In this document: positions 1-9,121 of the stretch, piece after piece
How the letters are laid out: every line of letters starts with the position of its first letter
How positions within the stretch are numbered: the stretch's first letter is position 1
Origin: an uncultured Bacteroidia bacterium
GTDB lineage: Bacteria > Bacteroidota > Bacteroidia > Bacteroidales > UBA932
Direction of reading: 5' to 3'
DNA length: 56,181 nt
Assembly (NCBI GenBank): GCA_902762655.1
Contig: CACWOZ010000018.1
Coordinates: 1 to 56,181, forward strand
Notes under the pieces: generated by a model
The model's input: only the letters and a program-made list of their open reading frames with translations
What the model was told of the DNA's origin: nothing
Database searches by the model: none
Program-made: the position numbers and the translations under genes

Positions 1-104
1 ATTTTGCCAAGCGCATGAAGCAGTCGCTCTTCATCGTGAGCAATCTGGTCCAGATGGGCTTGGCGCTGATAACAGACGATTATGTTGAAAAGAATATTCA
101 ATAG
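1..104 (+). CDS. C-terminal end of a CDS, possibly type III pantothenate kinase
   Basis: Reading frame 3 is open from the window edge to TAG at 102-104, giving the last 33 residues of a protein. The tail contains NLVQMGLALI, which resembles the NLVxxGLxxI ending of CoaX (type III pantothenate kinase), and from memory coaX often lies upstream of this barrel/TPR/lptC set in Bacteroidales. The fragment carries no catalytic motif, so the name is only a suggestion. It overlaps the start of the next gene by 23 nt, which suggests translational coupling. Confidence 0.45.
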   Translation, partial: FAKRMKQSLFIVSNLVQMGLALITDDYVEKNIQ

Positions 105-1413
105 TGCAGTTCTTCCGGTGCTTCTGATGCTGGCAGGGGCGGGCGCCCATGCCCAGTCCGGCGAGTTCCTGTCCTACACTCCATACTCCATCTTCGGAAT
201 AGGAGACCTCTCCCAGCAGGGGTCGGCCTACAACCGCAGCATGGCCGGAGTGGGCATCGCTTCCAGAAACGTGCGTTATCTGAATTCCCTCAATCCGGCC
301 GCCGTCACGGCGAGGGACACCCTGTCCTTCATGCTGGATTTCACCGTATCCAACTCCAACACCCTCTACAGTCAGGGCTCGATGAAATCCGCCAGGAACA
401 TCAGCAACATCAGCAGCATGACCATGTCCTTCCCCATCTGGAAAAGCATGGCGATGATGGTGGGCATATCCCCCTACAGTTCGGGAGGATATTCCTATTC
501 CGCCCTGGAAACCGACCCTTCCGTGCTCGCCACGACCGGCAATATCCGTTATTACGATTACGGCCAGGGAAGCATGTACAAGCTTTACGGCGCCCTGGGA
601 TATACCTTCTGGAAGAAACTCTCCGTCGGAGCCGAGGCGGACTACATCTTCGGCAACTACGGCAAGTATTTCACTGAGACCTTCACGAACAGCGGATTCA
701 ACACGGCACAGGACGAATACAAACTCAATCTGCACGCCTTCACCGGCAAGTTCGGCGCGCAGTATGAGCAGAAACTCGGCACCAAGGCCAAACTCGGGAT
801 AGGCGCGACCTACACCCTCGGGGCCGACCTGAACGGCACGGTGGAATACAAGCACCAGTCCGTGGGATCCGCCGAAACGGTGGACGTGACAGCCTATACC
901 GACACTCTCGGAAACGGCTCCGCCGCAGTGCGGCTCGCCTCCGAAATCGGGCTGGGCATCTCCCTCAACATTGAAGACCGCTTCCGCGCCGAAATAGACT
1001 ATACCTTCTCGGACTGGAGCGGCACCGGCATCGACAAGGCGAACGGTTTCGCCAACACGACCAGCAAGACTCCGTTCAGCGCCACGGCCCGTCAGAGTAT
1101 CCGCGCAGGCATCGAATATACTCCGGACAGATATAACGTCCGCTACTACATGAAACGCATATCCTACAGGGCCGGAGCATACTACAATAACGAATATTAC
1201 AAAGTCGGAGGCAGCGAAATCAACTCTTTCGGCATCACTTTAGGAGCAACCCTTCCTGTCAAGGAGACTTTCCTGCACAACGGAATATCCGTAACGCTGG
1301 ATCTCGGGCAGAGGGGTACGACGGCAGGCAGCCTGGTCCGCGAACGCTATGTAAAGATAGGCGTGGGGCTGAACCTCCACGACATATGGTTCAGGAAATA
1401 CAGATATGAATAA
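82..1413 (+). CDS. outer-membrane beta-barrel protein (porin/FadL-like)
   Basis: A 443-residue protein with a clear signal peptide (hydrophobic core 10-22, cleavage after AHAQ near residue 25). The body has alternating aromatic/polar strands rich in Tyr, Gly, Ser and Thr, and it ends in a charged, aromatic strand (RKYRYE), as expected of a Bacteroidetes outer-membrane barrel. No specific substrate motif is visible. It overlaps the previous frame by 23 nt and the next gene closely follows, so it belongs to an envelope-biogenesis run that ends in lptC and ppiD. The role is probably transport or a structural barrel, by inference only. Confidence 0.7.
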   Translation: MLKRIFNSAVLPVLLMLAGAGAHAQSGEFLSYTPYSIFGIGDLSQQGSAYNRSMAGVGIASRNVRYLNSLNPAAVTARDTLSFMLDFTVSNSNTLYSQGSMKSARNISNISSMTMSFPIWKSMAMMVGISPYSSGGYSYSALETDPSVLATTGNIRYYDYGQGSMYKLYGALGYTFWKKLSVGAEADYIFGNYGKYFTETFTNSGFNTAQDEYKLNLHAFTGKFGAQYEQKLGTKAKLGIGATYTLGADLNGTVEYKHQSVGSAETVDVTAYTDTLGNGSAAVRLASEIGLGISLNIEDRFRAEIDYTFSDWSGTGIDKANGFANTTSKTPFSATARQSIRAGIEYTPDRYNVRYYMKRISYRAGAYYNNEYYKVGGSEINSFGITLGATLPVKETFLHNGISVTLDLGQRGTTAGSLVRERYVKIGVGLNLHDIWFRKYRYE

Positions 1414-1432
1414 AAACGAAAACATTGCAGAT

Positions 1433-2758
1433 ATGAAAAAGATTGTTGTAGCATTGATGACCACAGTGTTGGTCTTTGCAGGTTTCAGGGCATCGGCACA
1501 GGGAAAATGGGGTGCGGACAGTGCAAACTGCATCAAGTACCTCTCTTTCTATGACGATTCCTACAAGGCGAAGGATTACGACAACGCAACCGTCAACTGG
1601 CGCAAGGCCTATGCCATCTGCCCTCACGGCGTAAGGCAGACCATGCTCACCAACGGCACGGAACTCATGCGCAAACTCATCAACAAGAACAGGAACAACG
1701 TTACTTACCGTGCGGCTCTCATCGACTCCCTCATGACCCTTCACGAGGAGCGTGCCCAACTCTTCCCCAAATATGCCGTATCCGCCCTCAACAACAAGGG
1801 TGTGGATATAGTGAATTACTACACCGGGGACGACAAGGCTGTATATGACGGCCTTAACGATGTCATAGCCCGCAACGGCGCGAATACCAGGACCAGTCTT
1901 TTCATCCAGAATATGAACGTCGCGATCGAGTTGTACAAGAAGGGTGTGCTTTCCGCAGAGGATGTCATCAATACATATCAGAAGAATGTAGACCTTCTTG
2001 ACAAGGCTCCTGCCAAGACCCCGGCCGTGGCAGAGCAGAACCAGAAGGTGAAGACCGACCTCGAGAGCCTCTTCATCACCAGCAAGGTGGCCGAGTGCGA
2101 CGACCTTATCGCCCTCTTCACCCCCCGCTACGAGACCGGTTCCGAAGACCTTGCCCTTGTTTCCAACATCGTCAAGATGCTCAGCATCACCGAAGACTGC
2201 CAGGACAACGACCTTTTCCTGAATGCCGTAACTTCGATGTACAAACTGGATCCTTCCTACAACTCAGCATACTACCTCTACAGGCTGAACGCATCCAGGG
2301 GCAATATCGACGCTGCTCTTAAGTATGTGGACGAGGCTATCGCATATGAGACCTCCGATGCTGCGACCGACGCCAACTACAGTTTCGAGGCAGCCGCATT
2401 CTGCTTCAAGAACGGCCGTCTGGCAAAGGCATACAACTATGCGACCAGCGCCCTTTCGCTTGACGAGAGCATTGCCGGCAAGGCATATTTCCTGATGGGA
2501 CAGATCTGGGGCGCAACCTCCTGCGGCGGCGACGAGATCGAAAAGCGCGCACACTACTGGGTTGCTGTAGATTATCTCAACAAGGCCAAGGCTGCGGATG
2601 CTTCCCTTACCGAGGATGCCAACAGGGCCATCGGATCCTACAGCATCTATTTCCCTGAAACCGCAGAGGCCTTCATGTACAATGTGACCGACGGTCAGGC
2701 ATACAGGGTGGTTTGCAACGGAATGAGCGCTACCACTACCGTCCGCACAAGGAAGTAA
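1433..2758 (+). CDS. periplasmic TPR-repeat protein
   Basis: About 441 residues from ATG 1433, giving MKKIVVALMTTVL and a signal peptide cut after ASAQ. An in-frame ATG at 1406 would add nine polar residues before the signal and overlap the upstream stop, so 1433 is preferred. The body is alpha-helical with tetratricopeptide-like pairs, for example YYLYRLNASRGNIDAALKYV and KAYNYATSALSLDES. It lies between an outer-membrane barrel and lptC, suggesting an envelope-assembly scaffold. No enzymatic motif is seen. Confidence 0.75.
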   Translation: MKKIVVALMTTVLVFAGFRASAQGKWGADSANCIKYLSFYDDSYKAKDYDNATVNWRKAYAICPHGVRQTMLTNGTELMRKLINKNRNNVTYRAALIDSLMTLHEERAQLFPKYAVSALNNKGVDIVNYYTGDDKAVYDGLNDVIARNGANTRTSLFIQNMNVAIELYKKGVLSAEDVINTYQKNVDLLDKAPAKTPAVAEQNQKVKTDLESLFITSKVAECDDLIALFTPRYETGSEDLALVSNIVKMLSITEDCQDNDLFLNAVTSMYKLDPSYNSAYYLYRLNASRGNIDAALKYVDEAIAYETSDAATDANYSFEAAAFCFKNGRLAKAYNYATSALSLDESIAGKAYFLMGQIWGATSCGGDEIEKRAHYWVAVDYLNKAKAADASLTEDANRAIGSYSIYFPETAEAFMYNVTDGQAYRVVCNGMSATTTVRTRK

Positions 2759-2763
2759 ACCAC

Positions 2764-3420
2764 GTGAAACCTGTAAGGTTCAGGATAATCATTCGTTGGA
2801 TAGCCGTCGTAATTGCGTCGGCTATCCTCGTTGTTTCATGCAAGAACAAAATGGCGCAGGCAGAGGCTTTGAACCTCGCCGACTCCCCGATGCAGACAAT
2901 CGAGGATATGTTCGCCGTGCAGACCCGCAATGGCCTCGTAGTAATGAGGGTTGAGTCTTCTGTGATGGAGCGCTATGACAAGGACACTATCGCATATGAG
3001 TCCTTCCCAAAGGGCATAGCCATCTTCGGATACTCGGACGATGGTCTGCTGGAGACGGTCATCGTTTCGGATGACGGACGCCACATCACCCTCAAGAAGG
3101 GCCCGGGACGCCCAGCCCCGGAAGAAATCTGGGAGGCCTTCGGCAACGTCGTAATCCACAATGTCCTCAAGCAGGAGACGATGGAAACCGATACCCTTTA
3201 CTGGAACCAGGCCAAAAACGAGATATACACCGACTGCTATGTCAAGATGTATTCTCCCCAGGGTTTCCTGCAGGGCTACGGCATGCGTTCCGACGACCAC
3301 GCCCGCAACGCCATCCTCCTCGAACCCTTCAATGGATACGGATATACAGTGAGGGATAGTTCGGTGGTCGTGATTGATTCCGTTAATTTTATAGGCCCAT
3401 TACTCAAAAAGTTAAGATAA
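2764..3420 (+). CDS. lptC: LptC family LPS export lipoprotein
   Basis: LptC carries lipopolysaccharide from the LptBFG inner-membrane transporter to the periplasmic LptA bridge. GTG 2764, 5 nt after the TPR stop, is the likely start because it yields MKPVRFRIIIRW, a hydrophobic segment and a lipobox-like LVVSC. An upstream ATG at 2713 would overlap the TPR gene by 46 nt. The remainder (about 218 residues) has the repeated short beta strands of the LptC/OstA fold, for example KNEIYTDCYVKM and GYGMRSDD. Position before ppiD fits Bacteroidales order, although the hemolysin-like gene I expect between them is absent. Confidence 0.8.
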   Translation: MKPVRFRIIIRWIAVVIASAILVVSCKNKMAQAEALNLADSPMQTIEDMFAVQTRNGLVVMRVESSVMERYDKDTIAYESFPKGIAIFGYSDDGLLETVIVSDDGRHITLKKGPGRPAPEEIWEAFGNVVIHNVLKQETMETDTLYWNQAKNEIYTDCYVKMYSPQGFLQGYGMRSDDHARNAILLEPFNGYGYTVRDSSVVVIDSVNFIGPLLKKLR

Positions 3421-3426
3421 AATTAC

Positions 3427-3434
3427 TACCTTTG
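3427..3434 (+). promoter_or_regulatory. Bacteroidetes -7 promoter box for ppiD
   Basis: TACCTTTG matches the TAnnTTTG consensus of the Bacteroidetes housekeeping sigma factor. It lies 41 nt before the ppiD start in the short lptC-ppiD gap. No clean TTG is seen at the expected -33 position. Confidence 0.6.
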
Positions 3435-3475
3435 CAGGCTTAATTTGAATTAATAATTAAAAATTATAAACTGAA

Positions 3476-5563
3476 ATGGCGGTTCTTGAAAAAATTCGCG
3501 TAAAGTTCGGGCTTGCGATATCCATTATCATAGCACTGGCCCTCTTGTCATTTATTATAGACCCTAGCACCCTCGAGTCTGCTTTGCACTCCATGTCCAG
3601 CAAATACGACGTGGGCAGCATAGCAGGCAAGGCAGTCCCCTATACCGATTACCTCGAGGATGTGGAAAGGTTCACCCAGATCAACGAAATCATCACCGGA
3701 TCCAGCGTACAGAACGAGCAGACCCAGCAGCAGATCCGCGACGCCGCATGGCAGGAACTCGTGGACAAGTATCTGTTCGTCAAGAACGCAAAGGCTGCCG
3801 GAATCACCGTCGGCAAGGCAGAACTTGTAGACCTCACCACCGGTGCAAATCCCTCTCCCATGATTGCCAATAATGGCGCATTCATGGACGAGAACGGCAG
3901 TTTCTCCGCAGACCGCGTGCGCGACTTCGTCGCCCAGATCCCTTCCGATGAGAGCGGCCGTCTCCAGCTCTACTGGAACTATCTGCAGAATACCCTCGAA
4001 ACCCAGCAGTATTATGCGAAGTATGGCGCCATTTTCAACGCCAGCACCTTCCAGAACGCCCTCGAGAAGAACCTGACCATCGCACAGAACAATACCACCG
4101 CCAACGTGGACTATGTCTATGTAACCTATCCTTTCGGCCAGGACAGCACCGTCAAGGTCACCCCCGCCGAAATCAAGAACTACTACAAGGCTCATCCCGA
4201 CTTCTTCGAGCAGCAGGCCAGCCGCGATATCGAGTACGTGGTATTTGAAGTCAATCCTTCAGCAGAGGATATCTCCGCAACCAATGACCAGTTCGCAGAG
4301 GCTTACGACAAGTTTGCGGATGCCGACAACATGAAGTCCTTCCTCCTGAAGAACTCCGACCGCCAGCTCTCCAACTACTGGTACAAAGCCGGCGAACTCA
4401 ACAGCATCAACAAGGATGTCAATGACTTCGTGTTCGAAGGCAAGGGCACCGTTTCTCCTATCATCGCCGACGGCGAAACCTTCTATGCCGTCCGCGTGAT
4501 GGACACCAAGCCCGTCTCCGACTCTGCCTATGTGAAGCACATCCTCCTTCAGGGAACGAACGCAGGAAAGACTGCAGACAGCCTCGTCGCCGTGGTGCGC
4601 AAGGGTGCCAACTTCTCCAGCCTTGTCGCCGAATTCTCGGTCGACAAGAATTCCGCCGCTGACGGCGAACTCGGAAACATCGGCTGGATGACCCAGACCT
4701 ACATGATTCCCGGATTCGAGAGCGTTATCACTGCTCCCGTGAACCAGCCAATGGTCATCAAGACCCAGTACGGCACCCATGTCGTAGTGGTGAGCAAGAA
4801 GACGGCTCCCGTCACCAAGAAGCAGGTCGCTATCCTCGAGAAGACCGCTGTCGCCAGCAAGGAGACCACGAACGCCGTTTATGCCCAGGCCAACAAGTTC
4901 GCAACCATCGCTAACAAGACCGCTGCCGGATATGCCGCCGCAGTCGATACCATGAAGGTTTACTCGCATAAGATGAACATCACCGAGGCCACCTCCACCT
5001 ATGGCTCTATCGACAATGCCAAGGAGGTTACCCGCTGGGCATTCGACAACAAGGCAGGCAAGGCTTCCAACATCATCACTGTCAACAACAAGTACTTCTT
5101 CATCGCTGCGGTCAACGGCATCCATAAAGAAGGCCTGCGTCCTCTGGACGAAGTTTCTTCTTCGATCGAGAGCACCATCTTTGCAAAGAAGATCGCCGAA
5201 GTAAAGAAGGCAGAAATCGCAGAGAAGATCGCCGGCTGCACCGACATCCAGGCTGTTGCCGAGAAACTTGACGCCACAGTCACCAGCGAATCCGCACTCA
5301 GCCTCGCAACGATGGGAGGCCGTGTCGATCCTGCACTCGCAGGTGCCGTAGCAGTTGCCGAGGAAGGCAAACTCACCGGGCCCGTCGCAGGTTCCTTCGG
5401 CACCTATGTGCTGGTTGTGAACAGCAAGGAGACAGGCACCTTCTATACCGATGAAGACGCTGCGATGTTCGCACAGCGCAAGGCTCAATACAATGCCCAG
5501 GGCATCGTTCCTACAATGTCCGCAAATGGTGTAGTGAAGGATAACAGGGCGAGATTCTTCTAG
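3476..5563 (+). CDS. ppiD: PpiD/SurA-type periplasmic peptidyl-prolyl isomerase
   Basis: A 695-residue foldase with a single N-terminal membrane anchor (residues 13-29), a SurA_N-like helical chaperone region (about 35-200), and one parvulin (rotamase) domain at about 344-441. The rotamase shows YVKHILLQG, then GELGNIGWM and PGFESVI, ending YGTHVVVVSKK. It is expected to be tethered to the inner membrane and to assist folding of envelope proteins. It has its own -7 box and is transcribed away from lptC. Its TAG stop sits in CTAG and interlocks with the stop of the convergent mgtC gene. Confidence 0.9.
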   Translation: MAVLEKIRVKFGLAISIIIALALLSFIIDPSTLESALHSMSSKYDVGSIAGKAVPYTDYLEDVERFTQINEIITGSSVQNEQTQQQIRDAAWQELVDKYLFVKNAKAAGITVGKAELVDLTTGANPSPMIANNGAFMDENGSFSADRVRDFVAQIPSDESGRLQLYWNYLQNTLETQQYYAKYGAIFNASTFQNALEKNLTIAQNNTTANVDYVYVTYPFGQDSTVKVTPAEIKNYYKAHPDFFEQQASRDIEYVVFEVNPSAEDISATNDQFAEAYDKFADADNMKSFLLKNSDRQLSNYWYKAGELNSINKDVNDFVFEGKGTVSPIIADGETFYAVRVMDTKPVSDSAYVKHILLQGTNAGKTADSLVAVVRKGANFSSLVAEFSVDKNSAADGELGNIGWMTQTYMIPGFESVITAPVNQPMVIKTQYGTHVVVVSKKTAPVTKKQVAILEKTAVASKETTNAVYAQANKFATIANKTAAGYAAAVDTMKVYSHKMNITEATSTYGSIDNAKEVTRWAFDNKAGKASNIITVNNKYFFIAAVNGIHKEGLRPLDEVSSSIESTIFAKKIAEVKKAEIAEKIAGCTDIQAVAEKLDATVTSESALSLATMGGRVDPALAGAVAVAEEGKLTGPVAGSFGTYVLVVNSKETGTFYTDEDAAMFAQRKAQYNAQGIVPTMSANGVVKDNRARFF

Positions 5564-6180
5564 GAAATCTCCACCTTAAGGCCTTTTGAGAATGAAAGGA
5601 CTGTGTCCACGGTCGTGGCATAGTCCTTTTGCTTTATCCGGAGTTCGAAGACTGCCACCCCGTCGGTAAGGGTGAAACTCTCGATTTCGGCCCCCGTGCC
5701 TTTGAGGGTCTTCATCATATCAACCAACTCATCGTTCGTGACAGGAGAAAGGGTTATTGACAGATCCTTCTCCCCGTGGGTGCGGGTTATGAAGTGCATG
5801 GTCTCCAGCACCAGGATGGTCATCAAGGTGGCCGCTATGGCCACGGAATACATTTCCGCGCCACAGGCAAGGCCTATGGCCGCCGCAACCCATAAGCCGG
5901 CAGCTGTGGTGACCCCGCGCACCGCATTCTTCTGGAAGATGATGACGCCCGCTCCGATGAAACCGATGCCGGACACCACCTGGGCGGCCACACGCGCCGC
6001 ATCGAAGCGCCCGCTGAAGGCAAACTGCGATATAATCATGAACAGGGCACTTCCAAGGGCTACGATGAAGTGCGTGCGCACACCCGCTTCCTTAGCTCTG
6101 AATTCACGCTCAAATCCTATCAGGCCGCCGAGCACTCCGGCAGCGAAAATGCGAAGTATGAAATTCCATTCTACAGTCAT
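5560..6180 (-). CDS. mgtC: MgtC/SapB family membrane protein
   Basis: A 206-residue protein with four or five transmembrane helices. It carries MgtC family signatures: GGLIGFEREFRAKEAGVRTH, IGFIGAGVI, and RGVTTAAGLWVAAAIGLA. A C-terminal soluble ACT-like domain spans about 137-206. In pathogens MgtC is tied to low-Mg survival, inhibition of F-type ATPase and altered phosphate uptake. It follows the DASS permease by 21 nt, but that gap holds TATCTTTG on the minus strand ending 4 nt before the ATG, so it probably has its own leaderless transcript. Its stop overlaps the convergent ppiD stop. Confidence 0.9.
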   Translation of the reverse strand: MTVEWNFILRIFAAGVLGGLIGFEREFRAKEAGVRTHFIVALGSALFMIISQFAFSGRFDAARVAAQVVSGIGFIGAGVIIFQKNAVRGVTTAAGLWVAAAIGLACGAEMYSVAIAATLMTILVLETMHFITRTHGEKDLSITLSPVTNDELVDMMKTLKGTGAEIESFTLTDGVAVFELRIKQKDYATTVDTVLSFSKGLKVEIS

Positions 6181-6184
6181 AACG

Positions 6185-6192
6185 CAAAGATA
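6185..6192 (-). promoter_or_regulatory. -7 promoter box immediately before mgtC
   Basis: TATCTTTG on the minus strand (CAAAGATA on the plus strand) matches TAnnTTTG and ends 4 nt before the mgtC ATG, inside the 21-nt gap after the permease gene. It implies a leaderless or nearly leaderless mgtC mRNA. Confidence 0.55.
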
Positions 6193-6201
6193 ATCAGATT
6201 T

Positions 6202-7818
6202 CTAGAATAAGCCCGGGGTGATCTGCAGCCATTTCAGCACCGTCTGCCCGAAGAGCAGGATCAGCAGCCAGGAGAAAGTCATCATGGTGATGCCGTAGTT
6301 GAAGGCGTCGGTGAGGCTGTACTGGTTTGTGTTGTAGAGAAGGGCTGCAGGTTTGCTGTTGAACGGCAGCACATAGCAATGCTCAATAAGCATCGATACC
6401 GGCAATGAAAGGCTCATGGGCGGGAAGCCGAAGCGCTTCTCCACACCGAGGGCGATAGGCACGAACACCATGGTGCGGATGGTCTTGCTCTGGAAGACCA
6501 GTCCGGAATACATCATAAGGAAGGTAAGCACCACGTACAGCACCCAGAACGGGGTGTCGGCAGTGATTCCCATGGAATCGAAAGCCGCATTCACCATCGT
6601 GTTCGGCAGGTCGGTAGCGTTGAGGCCGCTCCCCAGCACGTAGGCGCCGGCCGAGAAGATCATCAGATGCCAGGGGATGTCCACGTCGTTCCATTTGACC
6701 ACGCCGATCCCGGGCAGCAGGGCCAGGACCGCGCCAATCAGAGCGACGAGGGTCTCATCTATATTATGGAAGGTCCCCTTCGTCACCCAGAGGATGAGCA
6801 CCACCATAAAGATGCACACGGCCTTCCACTCCTCCTTCGACATCTGTCCCATGGTCGCCAGCTCGTCCTTCAGGCGGTCGATGCCACCCTGGATCTGGGG
6901 CACTTGTTCCTCCTTCTTCATGGGGAAGAACACGTACATGCCCAGCAGCAGGCCGACCACGAGGATGATGATGCTCATAGGGCCTACCGCCACCAGCCAT
7001 TCCTTGTAGCCGAAGTCGCAGGACCCCAGGAAGCCGGCGATGAGAGAGATGGCCAGCAGATGCGCTCCGCTGCCGGTATAGAAAGCGTTCGCACCGATGT
7101 TTACCTGGAAGAGATTCTGGATCACGAGGTTGCGGCCGAAGTTGTTGCGATGTCCGTCAGATGCGCCGTAGATGGCACAGATCACCATGAAGATAGGCAG
7201 CATGATGGTCGCCTTCACGGTAGTGGCGGAGATGAAGGCGGAGAGCACCAGGTTGATCAGCAGGAAACTCCAGAGCACGCCCTTCGCGCTCTTGCCGAAC
7301 TTGATGACGAAGGCCAGCGCGAGACGCTTTGCAAAACGCGTTTTCACCAGCATCGAGGCCAGCACGAAACTGAGGATGTTCAGCCACATGACAGGGTGCC
7401 CGAGTTGCGCGAGAGCCTCCTTCTGGGTAGTAACGCTGAACAGGACCGTCGCCAGGATGAGGATGAGGGAGGTCAGATAGTTGGGAAGGGCTTCCGTAAT
7501 CCAGAGGATCAGGCTCGATACGAAGATGGCGAGCATCGCGTAATTGGCGCGGATGAAGCCGTCGGGGCCCAGGGCGGCAAGGCGCTTCTGCGCCGAAGCC
7601 GCGAGCCCGGCAGTGTCGAGATTATCTATGAATCCTATATGGCAGAACCAGCAGATCCAGACGAAGGCGATGACCGCCAGAGGCCCGCCCAGACGAGCCA
7701 GCCACACCTCGAACTTCCCCTTCTGCATCTTTGGGAGTTTCTCGACCTTGTAGTTGTTCATATCCAGCGGATCGAATTGCTTTTCCGCTGTCGTTCCGGT
7801 AGATGTTGCCATATTCAT
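6202..7818 (-). CDS. DASS/SLC13 family anion permease
   Basis: A 538-residue polytopic protein of the divalent anion:sodium symporter family, which moves dicarboxylates, sulfate, phosphate or tricarboxylates. The SATTVKATIMLPI segment near residue 190 and the QNLFQVNIGANAFYTGSG region match the SNT-like substrate and sodium loops. A second half contains LNATDLPN and SKTIRTMVFVP. The N-terminus begins with about 35 soluble residues. Start MNMATS overlaps the preceding stop in ATGA; an internal ATG two codons later is equally possible. Substrate is unknown; the surrounding genes make phosphate or another oxyanion worth considering. Confidence 0.85.
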   Translation of the reverse strand: MNMATSTGTTAEKQFDPLDMNNYKVEKLPKMQKGKFEVWLARLGGPLAVIAFVWICWFCHIGFIDNLDTAGLAASAQKRLAALGPDGFIRANYAMLAIFVSSLILWITEALPNYLTSLILILATVLFSVTTQKEALAQLGHPVMWLNILSFVLASMLVKTRFAKRLALAFVIKFGKSAKGVLWSFLLINLVLSAFISATTVKATIMLPIFMVICAIYGASDGHRNNFGRNLVIQNLFQVNIGANAFYTGSGAHLLAISLIAGFLGSCDFGYKEWLVAVGPMSIIILVVGLLLGMYVFFPMKKEEQVPQIQGGIDRLKDELATMGQMSKEEWKAVCIFMVVLILWVTKGTFHNIDETLVALIGAVLALLPGIGVVKWNDVDIPWHLMIFSAGAYVLGSGLNATDLPNTMVNAAFDSMGITADTPFWVLYVVLTFLMMYSGLVFQSKTIRTMVFVPIALGVEKRFGFPPMSLSLPVSMLIEHCYVLPFNSKPAALLYNTNQYSLTDAFNYGITMMTFSWLLILLFGQTVLKWLQITPGLF

Positions 7819-8645
7819 TTATAACTGATGCTGTGCAGGTTGCCGGTTTTGTCGCAGCAGAACCAGAACAACTTGCGTTCTTTGTCCAGGCAGAATCCTT
7901 CGGGCTTCTTCACGAAGGAAATGTTGAACTCTGCAATTGTTTCACCGCTCTCGGCGTCGATGTTCGTCAGGCGTTGTTTCTTGCTGTCGGTAATCCACAG
8001 GCTGCCGTCGGATTCTTCGAAGAAAATGTCCGAAAGATACTCGGCGAAACCGATATCCATCGTGGAAACAACTTTCTTTTCTTTGATGGAGTATTTGTAA
8101 ATGCGGGTTGGAGAGGCCTGGTTAGCCACATACAGGAATCCGTTTCCGTAAGTTATTCCTTCGAAGCCCTTGTTGCTCACTCCGCCTTCGACGGAAATCT
8201 TGTCTACGAGAGAGACATCCTTGCGGTCGGTATTCACTTTGTAGATGGCCCATTCCCTTTCTTCGCAAAGGTAGATGGTGCCGTCGTCGGGGTTCACGGT
8301 AACGCCTTCCCAGTCGTGGGAGGATTTGAACGGGACGGTTCCCTTGACCGTCCCGTCAAGTCCTGCCTCATACAATAATCCTCTGTCCTGCGCGATGTAG
8401 AACCCGTCCCTTTTCTCGTTGAGGCATATCGATGACAAGCCCTCCAGACCGGTCGCAGAACTGTTCTCGCCGGAAAGGGTATAATTCTTGTCCGCCGCGA
8501 CCTCGCCTCCGCTTTCGCCGCCTTCGCCGGAAGGTTCATCCGTCACCTCCGGCTCAGGAGTATCCGGCACGAATGCCGGGTCATTGACGCACAGGGCGAA
8601 GGTGGCGATGCAGAGACATAGGATTATCGTCCGTACTACTTTCAC
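7815..8645 (-). CDS. SdiA-regulated-like beta-propeller, exported
   Basis: A 276-residue protein with an N-terminal hydrophobic signal (to about residue 19, with Cys in FALC as a possible but atypical lipobox). A Pro/Glu/Gly linker (25-50) follows, then propeller blades typical of the SdiA-regulated family: LEGLSSICL, HDWEGVTVNPDDGTIYLCEE, GFEGITYG and SDIFFEESDGSLWITDS. This fold is related to that of phytase-like esterases, but no catalytic site can be assigned. It overlaps both neighbours by 4 nt (ATGA), so it is translationally coupled between a CYTH enzyme and an anion permease. Confidence 0.75.
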   Translation of the reverse strand: MKVVRTIILCLCIATFALCVNDPAFVPDTPEPEVTDEPSGEGGESGGEVAADKNYTLSGENSSATGLEGLSSICLNEKRDGFYIAQDRGLLYEAGLDGTVKGTVPFKSSHDWEGVTVNPDDGTIYLCEEREWAIYKVNTDRKDVSLVDKISVEGGVSNKGFEGITYGNGFLYVANQASPTRIYKYSIKEKKVVSTMDIGFAEYLSDIFFEESDGSLWITDSKKQRLTNIDAESGETIAEFNISFVKKPEGFCLDKERKLFWFCCDKTGNLHSISYK

Positions 8646-9118
8646 TTCCAGTTCTTGTAAGGATTCTTCATCAACATGGAATTGAAGTACTTAGGGTCGC
8701 CGGTAACCTCTTCTCCGAGCCATGCGGGCTTGTCGAAGGGCTCGTTCTCGTCGGCAAGTTCCACTTCGGCGACGGTCAGGCCGTCGTTGTCGCCGTAGAA
8801 CTCGTCAACTTCCCAGGTATGAACGCCATCGGTGTTCTTCACCAGGTAGCGGGTCTTGTCGATCACACCGGGCTCGGCAAGGTCCAGAAGGGCCTTCACA
8901 TCCTCGACGGGGATTTCCTTCTCCCACTCGAAACGCGCCGCGCCGGAAGCGTTGCCTATGCCCTTTACGGTGATGAATCCCTTATCGCCCTTCACGCGGA
9001 TGCGGACGGTGCGTTCGGGAACGCTGCTGAGATAGCCCTGGGTGATACGGGTGGCCTTGAAGGCCTCGGCCTTGAAATCACCCTTGACCAAGAATTTCTT
9101 TTCTATTTCCTGTGCCAT
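8642..9118 (-). CDS. CYTH domain protein (triphosphate tunnel metalloenzyme)
   Basis: A 158-residue stand-alone CYTH domain. The diagnostic ExExK is E4-I-E-K-K8 at the N-terminus, and further tunnel residues appear in RTVRIRVKGDKGFITVKG, ARFEWEKEIP, KTRYLV, WEVDEF and VAEVEL. Small bacterial members often hydrolyse inorganic tripolyphosphate or organic triphosphates, and a minority make cAMP. All tunnel motifs seem intact, so it should be active. It lies 3 nt after the next gene upstream, a divergent CYTH-like protein, and overlaps the propeller gene, forming part of the phosphate-flavoured run. Confidence 0.88.
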   Translation of the reverse strand: MAQEIEKKFLVKGDFKAEAFKATRITQGYLSSVPERTVRIRVKGDKGFITVKGIGNASGAARFEWEKEIPVEDVKALLDLAEPGVIDKTRYLVKNTDGVHTWEVDEFYGDNDGLTVAEVELADENEPFDKPAWLGEEVTGDPKYFNSMLMKNPYKNWK

Positions 9119-9121
9119 AGT

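Noticed and set aside
4259-5488. 409-codon open frame antisense to ppiD
   Set aside because: Composition (Cys, Gly, Val rich) is that of a codon shadow; ppiD on the plus strand has clear parvulin motifs.
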